Source of the DNA: Diacronema lutheri
Taxonomy: Eukaryota > Haptophyta > Pavlovophyceae > Pavlovales > Pavlovaceae
Direction of reading: 5' to 3'
NCBI GenBank assembly: GCA_019448385.1
Contig: JAGTXO010000004.1
Coordinates: 1,488,001-1,552,000, forward strand
Length of the DNA: 64,000 bases
The first letter of the stretch is position 1. Each line of letters begins with the position of its first letter. The notes beneath the pieces were generated by a model, which saw nothing but the letters and a program-made list of their open reading frames with translations, did no database searches and was not told the DNA's origin. The position numbers and the translations under genes are program-made. Shown in pieces: positions 1 through 8,736 of this stretch.

Positions 1-127
1 ACGCGGTGCGTATTCTGCGAAGCACGGCGCGGCTCTGCTCCTGCGCCTCGTGCGCGAGCCGTTGCACATCCTCCAGCTCACGCGCCAACCGCGTGTTCTC
101 TGCGCGCAGCGAGCGTTCGACCGCCAT
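1..127 (-). CDS. N-terminus of a coiled-coil protein, cut by the window edge
   Basis: Reading leftwards from an ATG at 127, 42 codons stay open to the window edge. The peptide begins MAVERSLRAENTRLARELED and continues with a charged heptad-like pattern typical of a coiled coil. It is too short for any family assignment. The start lies only 16 bp from the ATG of the divergent gene at 144, so the two would share a promoter. A chance open frame is possible because GC-rich DNA has few stop codons, but the E/L/R/A-rich composition argues for real coding sequence. Confidence 0.45.
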   Translation of the reverse strand, partial: MAVERSLRAENTRLARELEDVQRLAHEAQEQSRAVLRRIRTA

Positions 128-143
128 CGTGCCCCTCGCCACG

Positions 144-960
144 ATGGCGGCCCTCGTCGTGGGCGTCTCGATCGCGCTGCGAGCCTTCCCCTCCGCCACG
201 CCCCTCCATCGGTGTGCCTCGAGCGGTGTGTCTCGGGCCTTCCCCTCCGTCACGCCCCTCCATCGGCGTGCTTCCCCTCCGCCACTCCCCTCCACGGAGC
301 GCAAGCCGATGATGATGATCTTTGGCGGCCAGAACGACGCCAAGCGGCGCGCCATCGACGAGGCGTTCGAGGCGCAACAGGCCATCCTTCGCCGTCGGCG
401 CAACCCGCGCGCGCGCGACGCCTACTTCAAGGACGTTGAGAAGAAGCGCGACGCGGAGACCGACGTGTGGTACGACAAACTTGCTTGGCAGAAGCGCACG
501 GACGACAAGAACTTCAACAAGGTGAGCAATCTGCGCGCGGCCATGCCGCGCGCGCGCGAGGGTCTAGGGCGGCGCTTGCATCTCCGCTCCGTCCGTGTCA
601 CGCAGCGGCGCTGCGCGCTCCCGCCGCCCGTCGCGCGCCGCACAGCTCGACGAGTTCAAGCGGCGGCAGGAGGCAGGCAAAGTCAAAAAGCTTGGATACG
701 AGGACCAGCAGCCAACCAAGGCCCGGTGGAACCTCCCGCTCCCGATGGCGTCCTTTGGCGTCGGCGGTGAGTTTGGCGTCGGCGGCAAGTACGACAACGG
801 CGAGCGTTTTGACTTGCGCCTCCCGTACGTTGACGAGGGCTGGGTGGAGGAGAAGCCGCGCAAGGCGAAGCGGCCAGAGCCCAAGGCCAAGGGCGGCGTC
901 AAGCCCGGCCCGCGGCCGGCCGCCGGGCCATTGGAATGGCTTTTCGGCGGGCGCAAGTAG
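144..960 (+). CDS. Hypothetical protein with a plastid-type leader, two exons
   Basis: Exons are 144-521 and 646-960, joined by a phase-0 intron (AAG|GTGAGC ... CACAG), giving about 230 residues. The first 15 residues form a hydrophobic signal-like stretch. A Ser/Thr/Arg/Pro-rich segment without acidic residues follows, as expected for a bipartite signal plus transit leader of a complex plastid. The mature part (from about residue 55) is charged and helical, with a run of three Met before a FGGQNDAKRR motif, and ends with a basic tail and LEWLFGGRK. I recognise no domain. The leader is built from repeated DNA. Plastid targeting is inferred from composition only. Confidence 0.6.
183..295. repeat. 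Triplicated leader repeat
   Basis: Two near-identical copies (183-217 and 237-271) are followed by a shortened third (271-295). They encode the peptide AFPS(A/V)TPLHR twice and then a diverged copy, inside the targeting leader of the gene at 144. Confidence 0.75.
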
Positions 961-1004
961 TGCGCGCGGGGCGCGCACCGTCCGGTCATATCGAGTGTTG
1001 CCGC

Positions 1005-1008
1005 GTGT

Positions 1009-1059
<51 letters not shown>
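1005..1059. repeat. GT microsatellite followed by a 37-G homopolymer
   Basis: Alternating GT from 1005 to 1022 runs into an uninterrupted G tract at 1023-1059. It sits between the convergent 3' ends of the genes at 144 and 1087. Its exact length may be uncertain in the assembly. Confidence 0.9.
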
Positions 1060-1060
<1 letters not shown>

Positions 1061-1086
1061 AAGGCGGGGTAAGCTCGAACCGGGGC

Positions 1087-2211
1087 CTAGCAGATGTGGC
1101 CGCCGAAGGCGGTGGAGACCTGCGCGTCGCGCGCCGCTCGGGCACTCAGTTCGAACACGCCGTCAACGAATGTCTCGTGTATCTCGCACGCCATGCCCGC
1201 GCATCGGAGCGAATAGGCGCGCCAAAAATAGCCGCGCGCGCGCCCGATCGAGTGGAGCGCGAACGCGGGCAGGACGCCCATGTGCTGGAAAAGGCTGCCG
1301 AGCGGCACGCCCGCGTCGGCGGCGGCCTGCCACGCGGGCTCGAGGAGGTGCACGCTACTCCTCGCCGTCATGAAGTGCACACCGAAGAGCGACATGCTCA
1401 CATGCCGCTCGTGGCCGCCGAGCTGCGCGCGACCGCTCAGAAGCACGTCGACGTTCACGGGCGCGCCGTAGAAGGCGCTCACGATGCGCTGCACGTTGCC
1501 ATTGGCTGTGAGCAGCAGCCGCTGCAGCGGCGAAAAGTCGCCGGCGGGCAGTTCGATCCCCGTCTGCGCTGCCGCCATGATGTCCCCAAAGTGCGGCGCG
1601 GAGGTGCGCCGCGCGCCGGCGTCGCCGGCAGCGCCCGCGCCGCCGTCAGGCTCAAGCGGCTGGCCGCGCGAGCTTGGCGCCGGCCCGAGCGTGAATAGGC
1701 CGGGCACAAAGCGCTCAACGATCGTGCATGTGATGCCCGTCGCCCGCAGCGTGTAGGCGCGCTCGAACGAGCCGTCGGGCCGTTTGCTCGCGCGCAGCAG
1801 CTCAAACGTGGGCAGCAGCTCAAAGTGGCGGAAGAGCTGGCCGAGCGCGACGCCGTGGTTCTCCACCGCGTCAACGAGACGATCAACGCTGAGGACGACG
1901 GCGGAGCTCGCCGTGGCGAACGCGACACCCAGCACGCTCAGCTCCACCTCGCGCTCGTAGTGCCCGTCCGAGCCCGCCACCTTTGCATTCCGCTTGACCG
2001 CGACCGAGACAGTCGAGTTGTAGTAGGAGCTGATGAGGCGCTGCAAGTTGCCGTTGGCCGTTAGCACGATGCGCTCCTCCGGGCTGAAGCCCGACGGGAG
2101 CTGGGACGCTGGCGCGCTCGTGCGAATGATGTCGCCGAGGGTGCGTTCGGACGGCCCCGCCATGCTGAGAGCGTCCAAGCCAGCGGTCGAGTCTCTCAAT
2201 TCAAACCGCAT
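1087..2211 (-). CDS. Tandem chorismate-lyase-like (UbiC/DUF98-type fold) protein
   Basis: The frame is single and about 374 residues from the first ATG at 2211. It stays open upstream to about 2474, so an upstream exon could add sequence. Two homologous domains of about 130 residues lie in tandem. Each opens with LTANGN(L/V)QR followed by (I/L)VS-x-(F/Y)Y, then a strand-rich stretch, then LG(Q/S)LF(R/Q)H and LP-x-F. Each ends with WRAYSL or ERAYTL and a CEIHETF-like strand. This order resembles the chorismate lyase/DUF98 fold by eye, but no catalytic residue can be assigned and the match is weak. The linker is Gly/Ala/Pro-rich. There are no membrane segments or clear targeting signal from this start. 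Confidence 0.6.
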   Translation of the reverse strand: MRFELRDSTAGLDALSMAGPSERTLGDIIRTSAPASQLPSGFSPEERIVLTANGNLQRLISSYYNSTVSVAVKRNAKVAGSDGHYEREVELSVLGVAFATASSAVVLSVDRLVDAVENHGVALGQLFRHFELLPTFELLRASKRPDGSFERAYTLRATGITCTIVERFVPGLFTLGPAPSSRGQPLEPDGGAGAAGDAGARRTSAPHFGDIMAAAQTGIELPAGDFSPLQRLLLTANGNVQRIVSAFYGAPVNVDVLLSGRAQLGGHERHVSMSLFGVHFMTARSSVHLLEPAWQAAADAGVPLGSLFQHMGVLPAFALHSIGRARGYFWRAYSLRCAGMACEIHETFVDGVFELSARAARDAQVSTAFGGHIC

Positions 2212-2473
2212 GTCGACGACCTCCCCGCGGCGAGCGCTGCAGGAGCGAAACGGCGAGGCAGCGGTCGGGCGGCAAGCGCTGCAGGAAGTGAACGCGCCGA
2301 GCAGCGATGGTCTGCCACCGCCGCTTGCATACAAGGAGCTGAGCGTCACGACTTCGCCGGCCGTCAAAGGAAGGGGCTGCGCGCCCCTCTCGAAGCGCGC
2401 GCAGACGCCGCTGGCGTCGCATCCGCAGCTGTTCACGCCCGGCGGCTGCCCGCAAGACGCGGAGGACTGCTAT

Positions 2474-2695
2474 ATGGATTTCGGCACCACCTTTATCAGC
2501 GGCCCGAAGACGGAGGAGCCGAAGAAGTCGGCCAAGCAGGCGCTCCGCCAGCGCGGCGGCTCCGTCGATGGGCCGCAGGCGCCGCTCGGTCACCAGCGGG
2601 CGCCCGCGGCGGGCTCGCGCAGGCTGCGCGACGTGGAGGAAGAAGAGGAGGAGCCAATGGCATGCATGGAGCCCGCCCAATGCACGGTCTCATGA
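2474..2695 (+). CDS. Possible small acidic-tailed protein, 73 residues
   Basis: An ATG at 2474 opens a 73-codon frame ending at TGA 2695. It starts MDFGTTFISGPKTEEPKKSA and has an E-rich stretch near the end. It lies divergent to the gene at 1087-2211. No family is recognised. The lysine/glutamate balance at the start looks like real protein, but an open frame of this length can arise by chance in this GC-rich DNA. Confidence 0.3.
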   Translation: MDFGTTFISGPKTEEPKKSAKQALRQRGGSVDGPQAPLGHQRAPAAGSRRLRDVEEEEEEPMACMEPAQCTVS

Positions 2696-2811
2696 GCTGG
2701 TCGCGGGGCGCGCGCGGCGGCGACGGTCAGTTGTAACTTGTACCCGCCCTCGGGCTCGAGGAGGAGGGCTCATCCCCCACCCCAGCCTTACTGTGAAAGG
2801 CCGAGGGGCGG

Positions 2812-3753
2812 TCAAGTGTTTACGCTGACGGACAGCTTGCGCATGGCCCCGATCTGGGTGAAATGTTGCAGTCCCACGCCGCCCTCGGCGTCGGCAGGCG
2901 GCGCATGCGCCGAGGCAGCGAGCGGCCGTCGCGCGCGCGAGGCACCGCCCATGCCTGTGAACGTGTGCTCACCCGACGCGCTGACGGACACGACGGCAAT
3001 AGGTAGCGCGAGCGTCGCGTCGACGGCGCTTGTGCGGCGCTCATTGTCCGTCATCCAACGCCGCTCCGCGCTGCGCATTAGCCCGACGTGCTCCCCGCCC
3101 GGCGGCGGGCGCGTCCGCAGAGCGCCAGCGTCGCCGAGCGCGCCGGTCGATACCGCCTCGAGAGCCGTGCGCTTGGCGTGCAGCCGCGCGTGCGATGCGT
3201 TGGTCTGTGCGTGGCTATGACGTGCGTGCGCCAGCCACACGCGCTCGTGCGCCGCCGCCAATCGCCGCTCGTGGTCCGTCGCGCCGCGCGCGCGCCGTAT
3301 GGTACCGTGCGAAACAACGAGCGGGATGCGACCCACAGGTGTCCTGCGGAAGTCATCGACGCTCAGGCCGGCGAGCGCGGGCAACTCGGCGCGCGTGACA
3401 TGAGCGCTCGCGTGCGCCGCGTTGACCGCGCCTTGCTTTGTCAGCGGCGCGTTCCAAAGCGGCTGCGTCGCACCGCCGAGCGGTGGGAGCGCCGCGACGC
3501 GCTGCCCAACTTGTGGCGCAACAAAGGGAGGGAACGCGCGGCCGTCGATGTCGAGCGGGATCGCATCACCCGAGACTGTTCGCCAAAAGTCGCGCACGCG
3601 CGTCGAGACGGCCATGCGCCCGATGGCCGTTTCGACAGTCACTGAGATGAGATCCTTTTTTACACTTCCGACGCTTACAGGCGGGTCAGCAGGAGGGGCG
3701 CGCACGGGGCCGAGGCTGGACAAACGGAGCGAGCGAAAGGGCGCACGCAACAT
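2812..3753 (-). CDS. Hypothetical protein, 313 residues
   Basis: The frame is open from an ATG at 3753 to a stop at 2812. The middle of the protein (about residues 35-160) has mixed composition and looks folded. It includes RVRDFWRTVSGDAIPLDIDG and VDDFRRTPVGRIPLVVSHG. The C-terminal half is Ala/Arg/His-rich and less convincing. The ATG and first 35 residues lie inside a tandem duplication (3651-3893), so the true start may be elsewhere, for example the Met at about residue 48. No domain was recognised. Confidence 0.45.
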   Translation of the reverse strand: MLRAPFRSLRLSSLGPVRAPPADPPVSVGSVKKDLISVTVETAIGRMAVSTRVRDFWRTVSGDAIPLDIDGRAFPPFVAPQVGQRVAALPPLGGATQPLWNAPLTKQGAVNAAHASAHVTRAELPALAGLSVDDFRRTPVGRIPLVVSHGTIRRARGATDHERRLAAAHERVWLAHARHSHAQTNASHARLHAKRTALEAVSTGALGDAGALRTRPPPGGEHVGLMRSAERRWMTDNERRTSAVDATLALPIAVVSVSASGEHTFTGMGGASRARRPLAASAHAPPADAEGGVGLQHFTQIGAMRKLSVSVNT

Positions 3754-3893
3754 CAGGCCGAAATCAGGGCGTCAGATCCTTTTTTACACTAACGACGCTT
3801 ACAGCAGCAGGAGGGGCGCGCACGGGGCCGAGGCGTGACGTAGGGAGCGAGCGAAAGGGCGCACGCAACATCAGGCCGAAATCAGGGCGTCGA
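3651..3893. repeat. 120-bp tandem duplication with a third partial copy
   Basis: Copy 1 spans 3651-3773 and copy 2 spans 3774-3893. They share the opening GATCCTTTTTTACAC, the block GGAGGGGCGCGCACGGGGCC and the block ATCAGGCCGAAATCAGGGCG. A third start (GATCCTTTTTTACAC) recurs at about 3940. On the minus strand each full copy carries an in-frame ATG followed by MLRAPFRSL. Confidence 0.85.
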
Positions 3894-4009
3894 CCCTGTG
3901 CACGCCGGCAGCAGGAACGGCCGGGACGGCAAGGACGAGATCCTTTTTTACACAGCCATCGGCGTACGGCCATCAGAACAATCCGACATCGCATGGTGAC
4001 AGCCCGCGC

Positions 4010-5357
4010 CTAGGCCGCCTTTTTCTTGGCGGGGATCTTTGCCTTGGCCTGCGCACGGGCGCGCGAGACAGCACGCGGCAACGCGGCACAGCCGATCAGC
4101 CTCGCGACGGGCGCGATGCGTGGCGCGCGTGCCGCGGCGCGCACGATGGAGTACATGAAGACGCCGATGATGGCGATGGTCGAGCCGGCAGCGCTCAGTG
4201 TCGTCATCTGCGTCCCAAAGGCCACCACGCTGAGCAGAATCAGGATCACGCGCTGGGCGACGGCGAGCAGGGTGGCAGACCGTGGAATGGGCGGCAGATG
4301 GCGCGCGCGCGGGGGGGGGGGGGGGGGGGGGGTGGAAGAGATGGCAGTGTGAGCGAGGTGCAGGTCATGCGCCGACTCGCGCGCCGTGTTGCTCGCAGCG
4401 CGCGCGCCACGCGTGCGCGTGCGCCAACTGGCTGCCCGCCGGCCCGTGCGTTCCTCAGTGCGCGCACTTTGATCGTGTTGCCGACCGCATGCGTGACCGG
4501 GTCAACGGCATCGAGGGCGAGGAAGGAGACCTCATTGTACAAGTAGAAGGAGAGGCCAGAGATGGCGATCGTGCAGGCGAGCTGCATCGGCTGCGCACCC
4601 GACGCGATTGCCTTGTCCCACGCGCGCGAGGCGGTCGCTCCCTCCATGAGCAGCGCGATCGGGAGCGCAGTGAGGAACGCGATGATCGTCAGGACGCCAA
4701 ACAGGTTGGCGGGGCCCAGGTTGGCCTCCGGACGGATCGACTTCATCGTCACCTGCGCAACGAGGTCGGCGCGACCCCACGCGAAAAATGGGGGTGTGCG
4801 CGCGCGCTAAGTGGCGAGGCCGCGGCGCGCGTCGGCGCGGCGCGGCGCGCCTTGGAGAGGACGCCGCGCAGCGAGAAGAAGATGTTGGAGCCCATCGCGC
4901 ACGCAAAGCAGAGCCATGTGAACTCCATGTCCGCGCTCGACGCGATGCCCACGCCGACAACGACCGGCACGAGCGTGAGGAGGACTGGGAGCGGCACGAA
5001 GTCGCGCATGAACACCATCGCAAACACGACGTTGAAGAAGGGTTCGAGCGACTTCACCACATTGACAAAGCTGATCGAACCAGCGCCAAGCGAGAGCACC
5101 GTCACAAGCTGCCCAATCGCGTGGATTACGCCGAGCGGCAGCAGCGCGAGCAGCTCCTTTCTGTTGAGGTTGGGCGGCGCGCGAATGCCGAGCAGCCAGA
5201 CCGGCAGGATGTATAAGATGCCCGCGCCGATCTGCACGGCGGCGACAAGGTAGGGCGCGGGTAATGCCTGCAGCGCCTTCTTGTTGGTGTAGTTGTAAGC
5301 CACGTTGATCACGTACCACACGGCGAAGTAGCCAAGGATGGGCGGGCCTCCTGCCAT
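4010..5357 (-). CDS. Plastid-type sugar phosphate/phosphate translocator
   Basis: Three exons (5357-4851, 4752-4468, 4252-4010) give 344 residues of the nucleotide-sugar/triose-phosphate transporter superfamily. Hydrophobic helices run throughout. Family hallmarks include NKKALQALPAPYLVAAVQ near the start, KSLEPFFNVVFA in the middle and LGPANLFGVLTIIAF at the exon 2 start. In this family the protein exchanges phosphorylated C3/C5/C6 compounds for inorganic phosphate. Intron 1 appears to use a GC donor (AAG|GCGCGC); intron 2 has a GT donor and a 22-bp homopolymer. There is no N-terminal leader. The tail is lysine-rich and ends KKAA, a canonical KKXX ER-retrieval form. This points to the outermost (ER-continuous) plastid membrane or the ER rather than the inner envelope. 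It is divergent from the gene at 5443. Confidence 0.88.
4311..4332. repeat. 22-bp G run in the translocator intron
   Basis: An uninterrupted G tract on the plus strand reads as a C tract in the pre-mRNA of the minus-strand translocator, 58 nt before the inferred acceptor of exon 3. Confidence 0.9.
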
Positions 5358-5388
5358 CGTGTTTGCTCCTTGCCGCTAATTACAACCC

Positions 5389-5397
5389 AACCCTAAA
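5389..5397 (+). promoter_or_regulatory. Telo-box-like element in an 85-bp bidirectional promoter
   Basis: The motif AACCCTAAA lies in the short A/T-richer gap between divergent starts at 5357 and 5443, next to a run of A. It matches the telo-box sequence known from plant promoters. Function here is only inferred. Confidence 0.3.
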
Positions 5398-5429
5398 AAA
5401 AATTGACCCCAACCCTTATCCGAACAAAC

Positions 5430-5441
5430 ATGGTGGCCTAA
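5430..5441 (+). promoter_or_regulatory. Minimal upstream ORF (Met-Val-Ala-stop)
   Basis: ATG GTG GCC TAA ends one base before the inferred main ATG at 5443. If the transcript starts upstream of it, this three-codon ORF could tune initiation at the RMD1-like gene. Alternatively, transcription may start downstream of it. Confidence 0.3.
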
Positions 5442-5442
5442 T

Positions 5443-7182
5443 ATGGTGGACTCCGACACGCAGCTCGAGCCGCTCCTCGAGCGATCGGCGCTCCCGTCCA
5501 AGCCGCGTGCGGTGCGCACCACAGGCAAGAGCCGTCGCAAACGTCCGCCTCAAAGCACGGGCGCGATGGACGGCGACGCTGCCGACGAGCTGCCCGATGA
5601 GTTTGAGGGCGAGCCGGCGTCGGAGCAGGTAGCGCCCACGAGCGCCGCCCGGCGCGCGCGCGCGTCGCGCGCTCTCAAGCCGCGCCTCGACCGCGCCGTT
5701 TTCACGCCGGTTAACTACGCGTGCCGCACCGGGCCCGCGCGCAGCAGGAAGCCGACCCGCCGCCGATCGTTGTGTCGCTCTCTGCGCCGCTCGTGCCCAC
5801 CGTGGCGGATGACATGCCCAAGCCAACGCAGCACGCGACAGGTGATTTGCGCGTGCAGCAGCTGCTCGCCGCGAGCGAAGCCGCGCGTGCCGCGCCGCGC
5901 CGCCTCAACCCGTGGGAGCACTCGAACCGGCGCTCGTTCAAGCCGATCATTACGATTGGCAAGCAGAGCGGGACCGTGCTGCCGCCGTACAAGCGGCGGC
6001 AGCTCTTCTCGCTGCCGTTCACGCAGCAGCGCCGGCAGGCGCAGCCGGTCGAGCAGCGCGTCGCCGCCGCCGTCCCGCTCTACGCGGCGGACGGCATGCC
6101 GTCGCGGCGGTGCGGCGCGCTGTGCGTCGGCGCCGCGATCGATGTGAAGGAGGTCTTCACGCATCACTCTGCGCTCGGCCTGCGGTGCACGGCGTACAAG
6201 GACGGGCTCAACGTGGTCGTGCACTGCCAGCACGCGACGGAGGACGATGTGGACGACGCGCACGCTTACTACTTTCAGTACGGCTGCGTCGTGCTGTGGA
6301 ATTTCACGCCGCAGGGCGAGAGCCGGATCATCGAGCAGACGCGCCGCCTCTTCGCGCGCGAGCCGCACGCGCAGCCCGAGGTGGACGACTTTGCCTACGT
6401 GCTCCTTGACCAGGCGGACGCCAAGCCGCACGTGCACAAGGACGTGATCTATCTGAGCAGCGGGGACTCGATGGAGAAGCTTGCAGTCTCGTTTGGGCTC
6501 GGCCAATCGGCCAAACTCTCCGTCTTCGAGCGCACGACCGAGATGACGATCGCGGAGACGCGGCACATACCCGAGCAGCTCGCCGCCGGCGGGTCCATCA
6601 GCCTCTCCAGGTTTGCCGCGCGCGCGCGGAGCGCCGCGCGCCGCGCGCCGAGCGCAGAGCGCCGCGTGTCATGCCTGCCTACGCTCGGCGGGGCCGGTGT
6701 CTGGCTGATTCGCCCTTCGCCCCTTCCCCTCGCCAGGAACGAGATCTCGATGCGCGTCGGCCAGCTCTTCGTCGATCGCTCGCAGGTCAACCTGCACTCG
6801 GACATGCTCGACACACCCGCCTTCTTCTGGGAGGAGGCAGAGTGGGAGCCGCTTTACCAGCGCACGGCCAAGTACATGGAGATCGAGAAGCGCGTCTCCG
6901 TGCTCAACCATCGGCTCGACATCATTGCCGACCTCTTCGACATGCTCGCCTCCGAGATGCACGAGAAGCACGCGTCCAATTTGGAGATCATCGTGATCGT
7001 CCTCATCGTGATCGGTACGGCTCGCGCCGGTCAACCTTTCGCGAAAGGGCGCGACGCGAGGCGCGTAGCTGATCGCGGTCGTCCCTGCGCGCCCACCCTC
7101 GGCCCGACCGGCGCGCCACGTGCTGCGTGCAGAGGTCTTCTTCCAGGTGGTCGGGCTTGTGCTGGACCACGGGTTGCAGTAG
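5443..7182 (+). CDS. RMD1/RMND1 (DUF155) family membrane protein
   Basis: Four exons (5443-5628, 5745-6610, 6737-7014, 7133-7182) give 459 residues. The N-terminal 150 residues are disordered and basic. The DUF155 core follows: a block ending in YGCVVLWNF, then KLAVSFGLGQSAKLSVFE, then the signature RSQVNLHSDMLDTPAFFWEE, LYQRTAKYMEIEKRVSVLN and RLDIIADLFDML. The last helix (LEIIVIVLIVIEVFFQVVGL) is a membrane span completed by the tiny final exon. Yeast and human relatives are mitochondrial or cytosolic/nuclear-rim proteins (RMD1, RMND1). The start and 112-bp first intron (CAG|GTAGCG) were chosen because they join two coding-looking frames in phase. All introns here are GT-AG. Two are read through without a stop. 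Confidence 0.85.
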
Positions 7183-7205
7183 CGCGGCTACGCCGATGAC
7201 CCGTG

Positions 7206-8624
7206 TCATCGGCGTTTGCGTGAGGCGATGACGTGAGTCACGTGAGGCAGCGCCTGCTCAACTGCCGCGACGATGCACACCTTGCGCGCCTCGTCGTCCC
7301 ACACGTGCCCTTCGGTGCGGCTGCAGCGGCGCACGCTCGACAGGAGCGACAAGTCGGCTGCGAGCGCCGCGAAGCGCACGCGCGCCCGCGTGTACGCAAA
7401 CCTGATCGGTTGCGCGCGCCGCAGCGCGAGCATTCGTATCATCTTGCTGAAGGATGACTTTGGCGTGAGGAGCAAGTGACTCGCCGCCGAGCATGCAAGC
7501 TGCGCCGTGGCTGAGCGAAAGTGCGCCGAGGCGCTTGCGCCGGTAGAGCGCGCGTGCTGCTCGACGAGGTCGTCGAGGACAGCCTCTGCAAAGATGCACC
7601 CTCCGTCGGCGATGCATCCGTCAAGCTCTGGAATGAGACGCTGCAGCAGCCACGGGGCGTCGGACAGGACGAGCACGGGCACGTGCTTGGAAAGCAAAGG
7701 CCCAAGCCACACGCGCAGTGAGGTCACCTGCGCGGGGATTGTCTCGGTGAAGGGCGAGCCGAGCTTGTCCCAACCGTCGAGCTCGCCTGGCAGTGAGAGG
7801 CGGATGTGGGCGCATGCACGCGGCGTGCTGCCCGGCGGCGTAGGCGTGGGCAGACGCTGGTCGCGATAGTGGGCGATGCTCGCCCGCCTGCGCAGCATTC
7901 GCGGCCACACGCTGTCGCTGACGGCCACGACCGCAGCGCTCGGCTCAAAGAAGGCAGGCAGATGCAGGGGCGGCCTTGCGCACAGGCTGTAGTATGGCTG
8001 CACGCTCGGGCCGAAGCGGACCCAGAGGGGCGCAGCCGTCGAAGAGGTGTTCAAAAGAGAGCGCTTGACGGCGTCTCGCACGCAGGCGTACGCGGCCGCT
8101 CCCTGCACGGCGCTCCGCGCGAGCGCGCCTGTGGATGCAGCGCCGACGCGGTCCGGTGGCTCACAGCGTGCGTCGCCAAATGCGAGCGTGTGGCGCTGCG
8201 CATTGCACACGTCGAGCACGGTGCGCGAACGATGAAAGCTACGGGCGCCCAGCGCATTGGCCGGAAAGCGCACGCCGCCCACCGCCTCGATGCGCGAGAC
8301 GTTCATGACCTCGTCCGCATGGATGGTGCGCGCACGCGCGACGTGCTCGTAGCACGATGCGCAAAAATTCGCGCGCTCCGCGTCTGGCACGCCGGGGCGC
8401 AGGTCGTCAAGGTTGTCAAGAACAAGCGGAGGAATCCAGAACGGGAGGCCGCCAAGGTCGCGCGCCAGCGCGGCCGCGGCGAACAGCGCAATCAGCTGGT
8501 TTGAGAAGCCGTTCACGGGGCACGTCGTAAGGAACGCCTTGGACGGCGGCGTGAGCGGCGTGAACGGCTGAGCCAGAAGATGCCGTTCGACGTCAAACTT
8601 TGCAAGGCAGTCGCTGCTCGGCAT
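7206..8624 (-). CDS. Fucosyltransferase-like glycosyltransferase
   Basis: A single exon of 472 residues from an ATG at 8624; the frame stays open further upstream but would then overlap the divergent gene. The signature CPVNGFSNQLIALFAAAALA near residue 40 resembles the donor-binding start of O-fucosyltransferase/NodZ-type enzymes. A late HLLLTPKSSFSKMIRMLAL resembles the C-terminal fold motif of that group. Conserved Cys pairs suggest a secretory enzyme, yet no signal peptide is seen from this start. Substrate and linkage cannot be given. It forms a divergent pair with the exostosin-like gene 112 bp away. Confidence 0.6.
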   Translation of the reverse strand: MPSSDCLAKFDVERHLLAQPFTPLTPPSKAFLTTCPVNGFSNQLIALFAAAALARDLGGLPFWIPPLVLDNLDDLRPGVPDAERANFCASCYEHVARARTIHADEVMNVSRIEAVGGVRFPANALGARSFHRSRTVLDVCNAQRHTLAFGDARCEPPDRVGAASTGALARSAVQGAAAYACVRDAVKRSLLNTSSTAAPLWVRFGPSVQPYYSLCARPPLHLPAFFEPSAAVVAVSDSVWPRMLRRRASIAHYRDQRLPTPTPPGSTPRACAHIRLSLPGELDGWDKLGSPFTETIPAQVTSLRVWLGPLLSKHVPVLVLSDAPWLLQRLIPELDGCIADGGCIFAEAVLDDLVEQHARSTGASASAHFRSATAQLACSAASHLLLTPKSSFSKMIRMLALRRAQPIRFAYTRARVRFAALAADLSLLSSVRRCSRTEGHVWDDEARKVCIVAAVEQALPHVTHVIASRKRR

Positions 8625-8651
8625 TGGTGCGCGTGCCCGGCTGGGTCGCGG

Positions 8652-8694
8652 CCTTGAGGGCGTGCCGAGCCCTTGAGGGCGTGCCGAGCCCTTG
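8652..8694. repeat. 19-bp direct repeat between divergent glycosyltransferases
   Basis: The unit CCTTGAGGGCGTGCCGAGC occurs at 8652-8670 and 8671-8689, then restarts for five bases. It sits in the middle of the 112-bp bidirectional promoter interval and could bind a regulator or reflect slippage. Confidence 0.8.
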
Positions 8695-8736
8695 TCAGCT
8701 TCAGGACCAGTCGGCGCGACCAGCGCAAACTGGGGA

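Noticed and set aside
1005-1059. GT/G tract as a telomere or CRISPR-like array
   Set aside because: It is a simple dinucleotide plus homopolymer with no spacers; no CRISPR arrays exist in this window.
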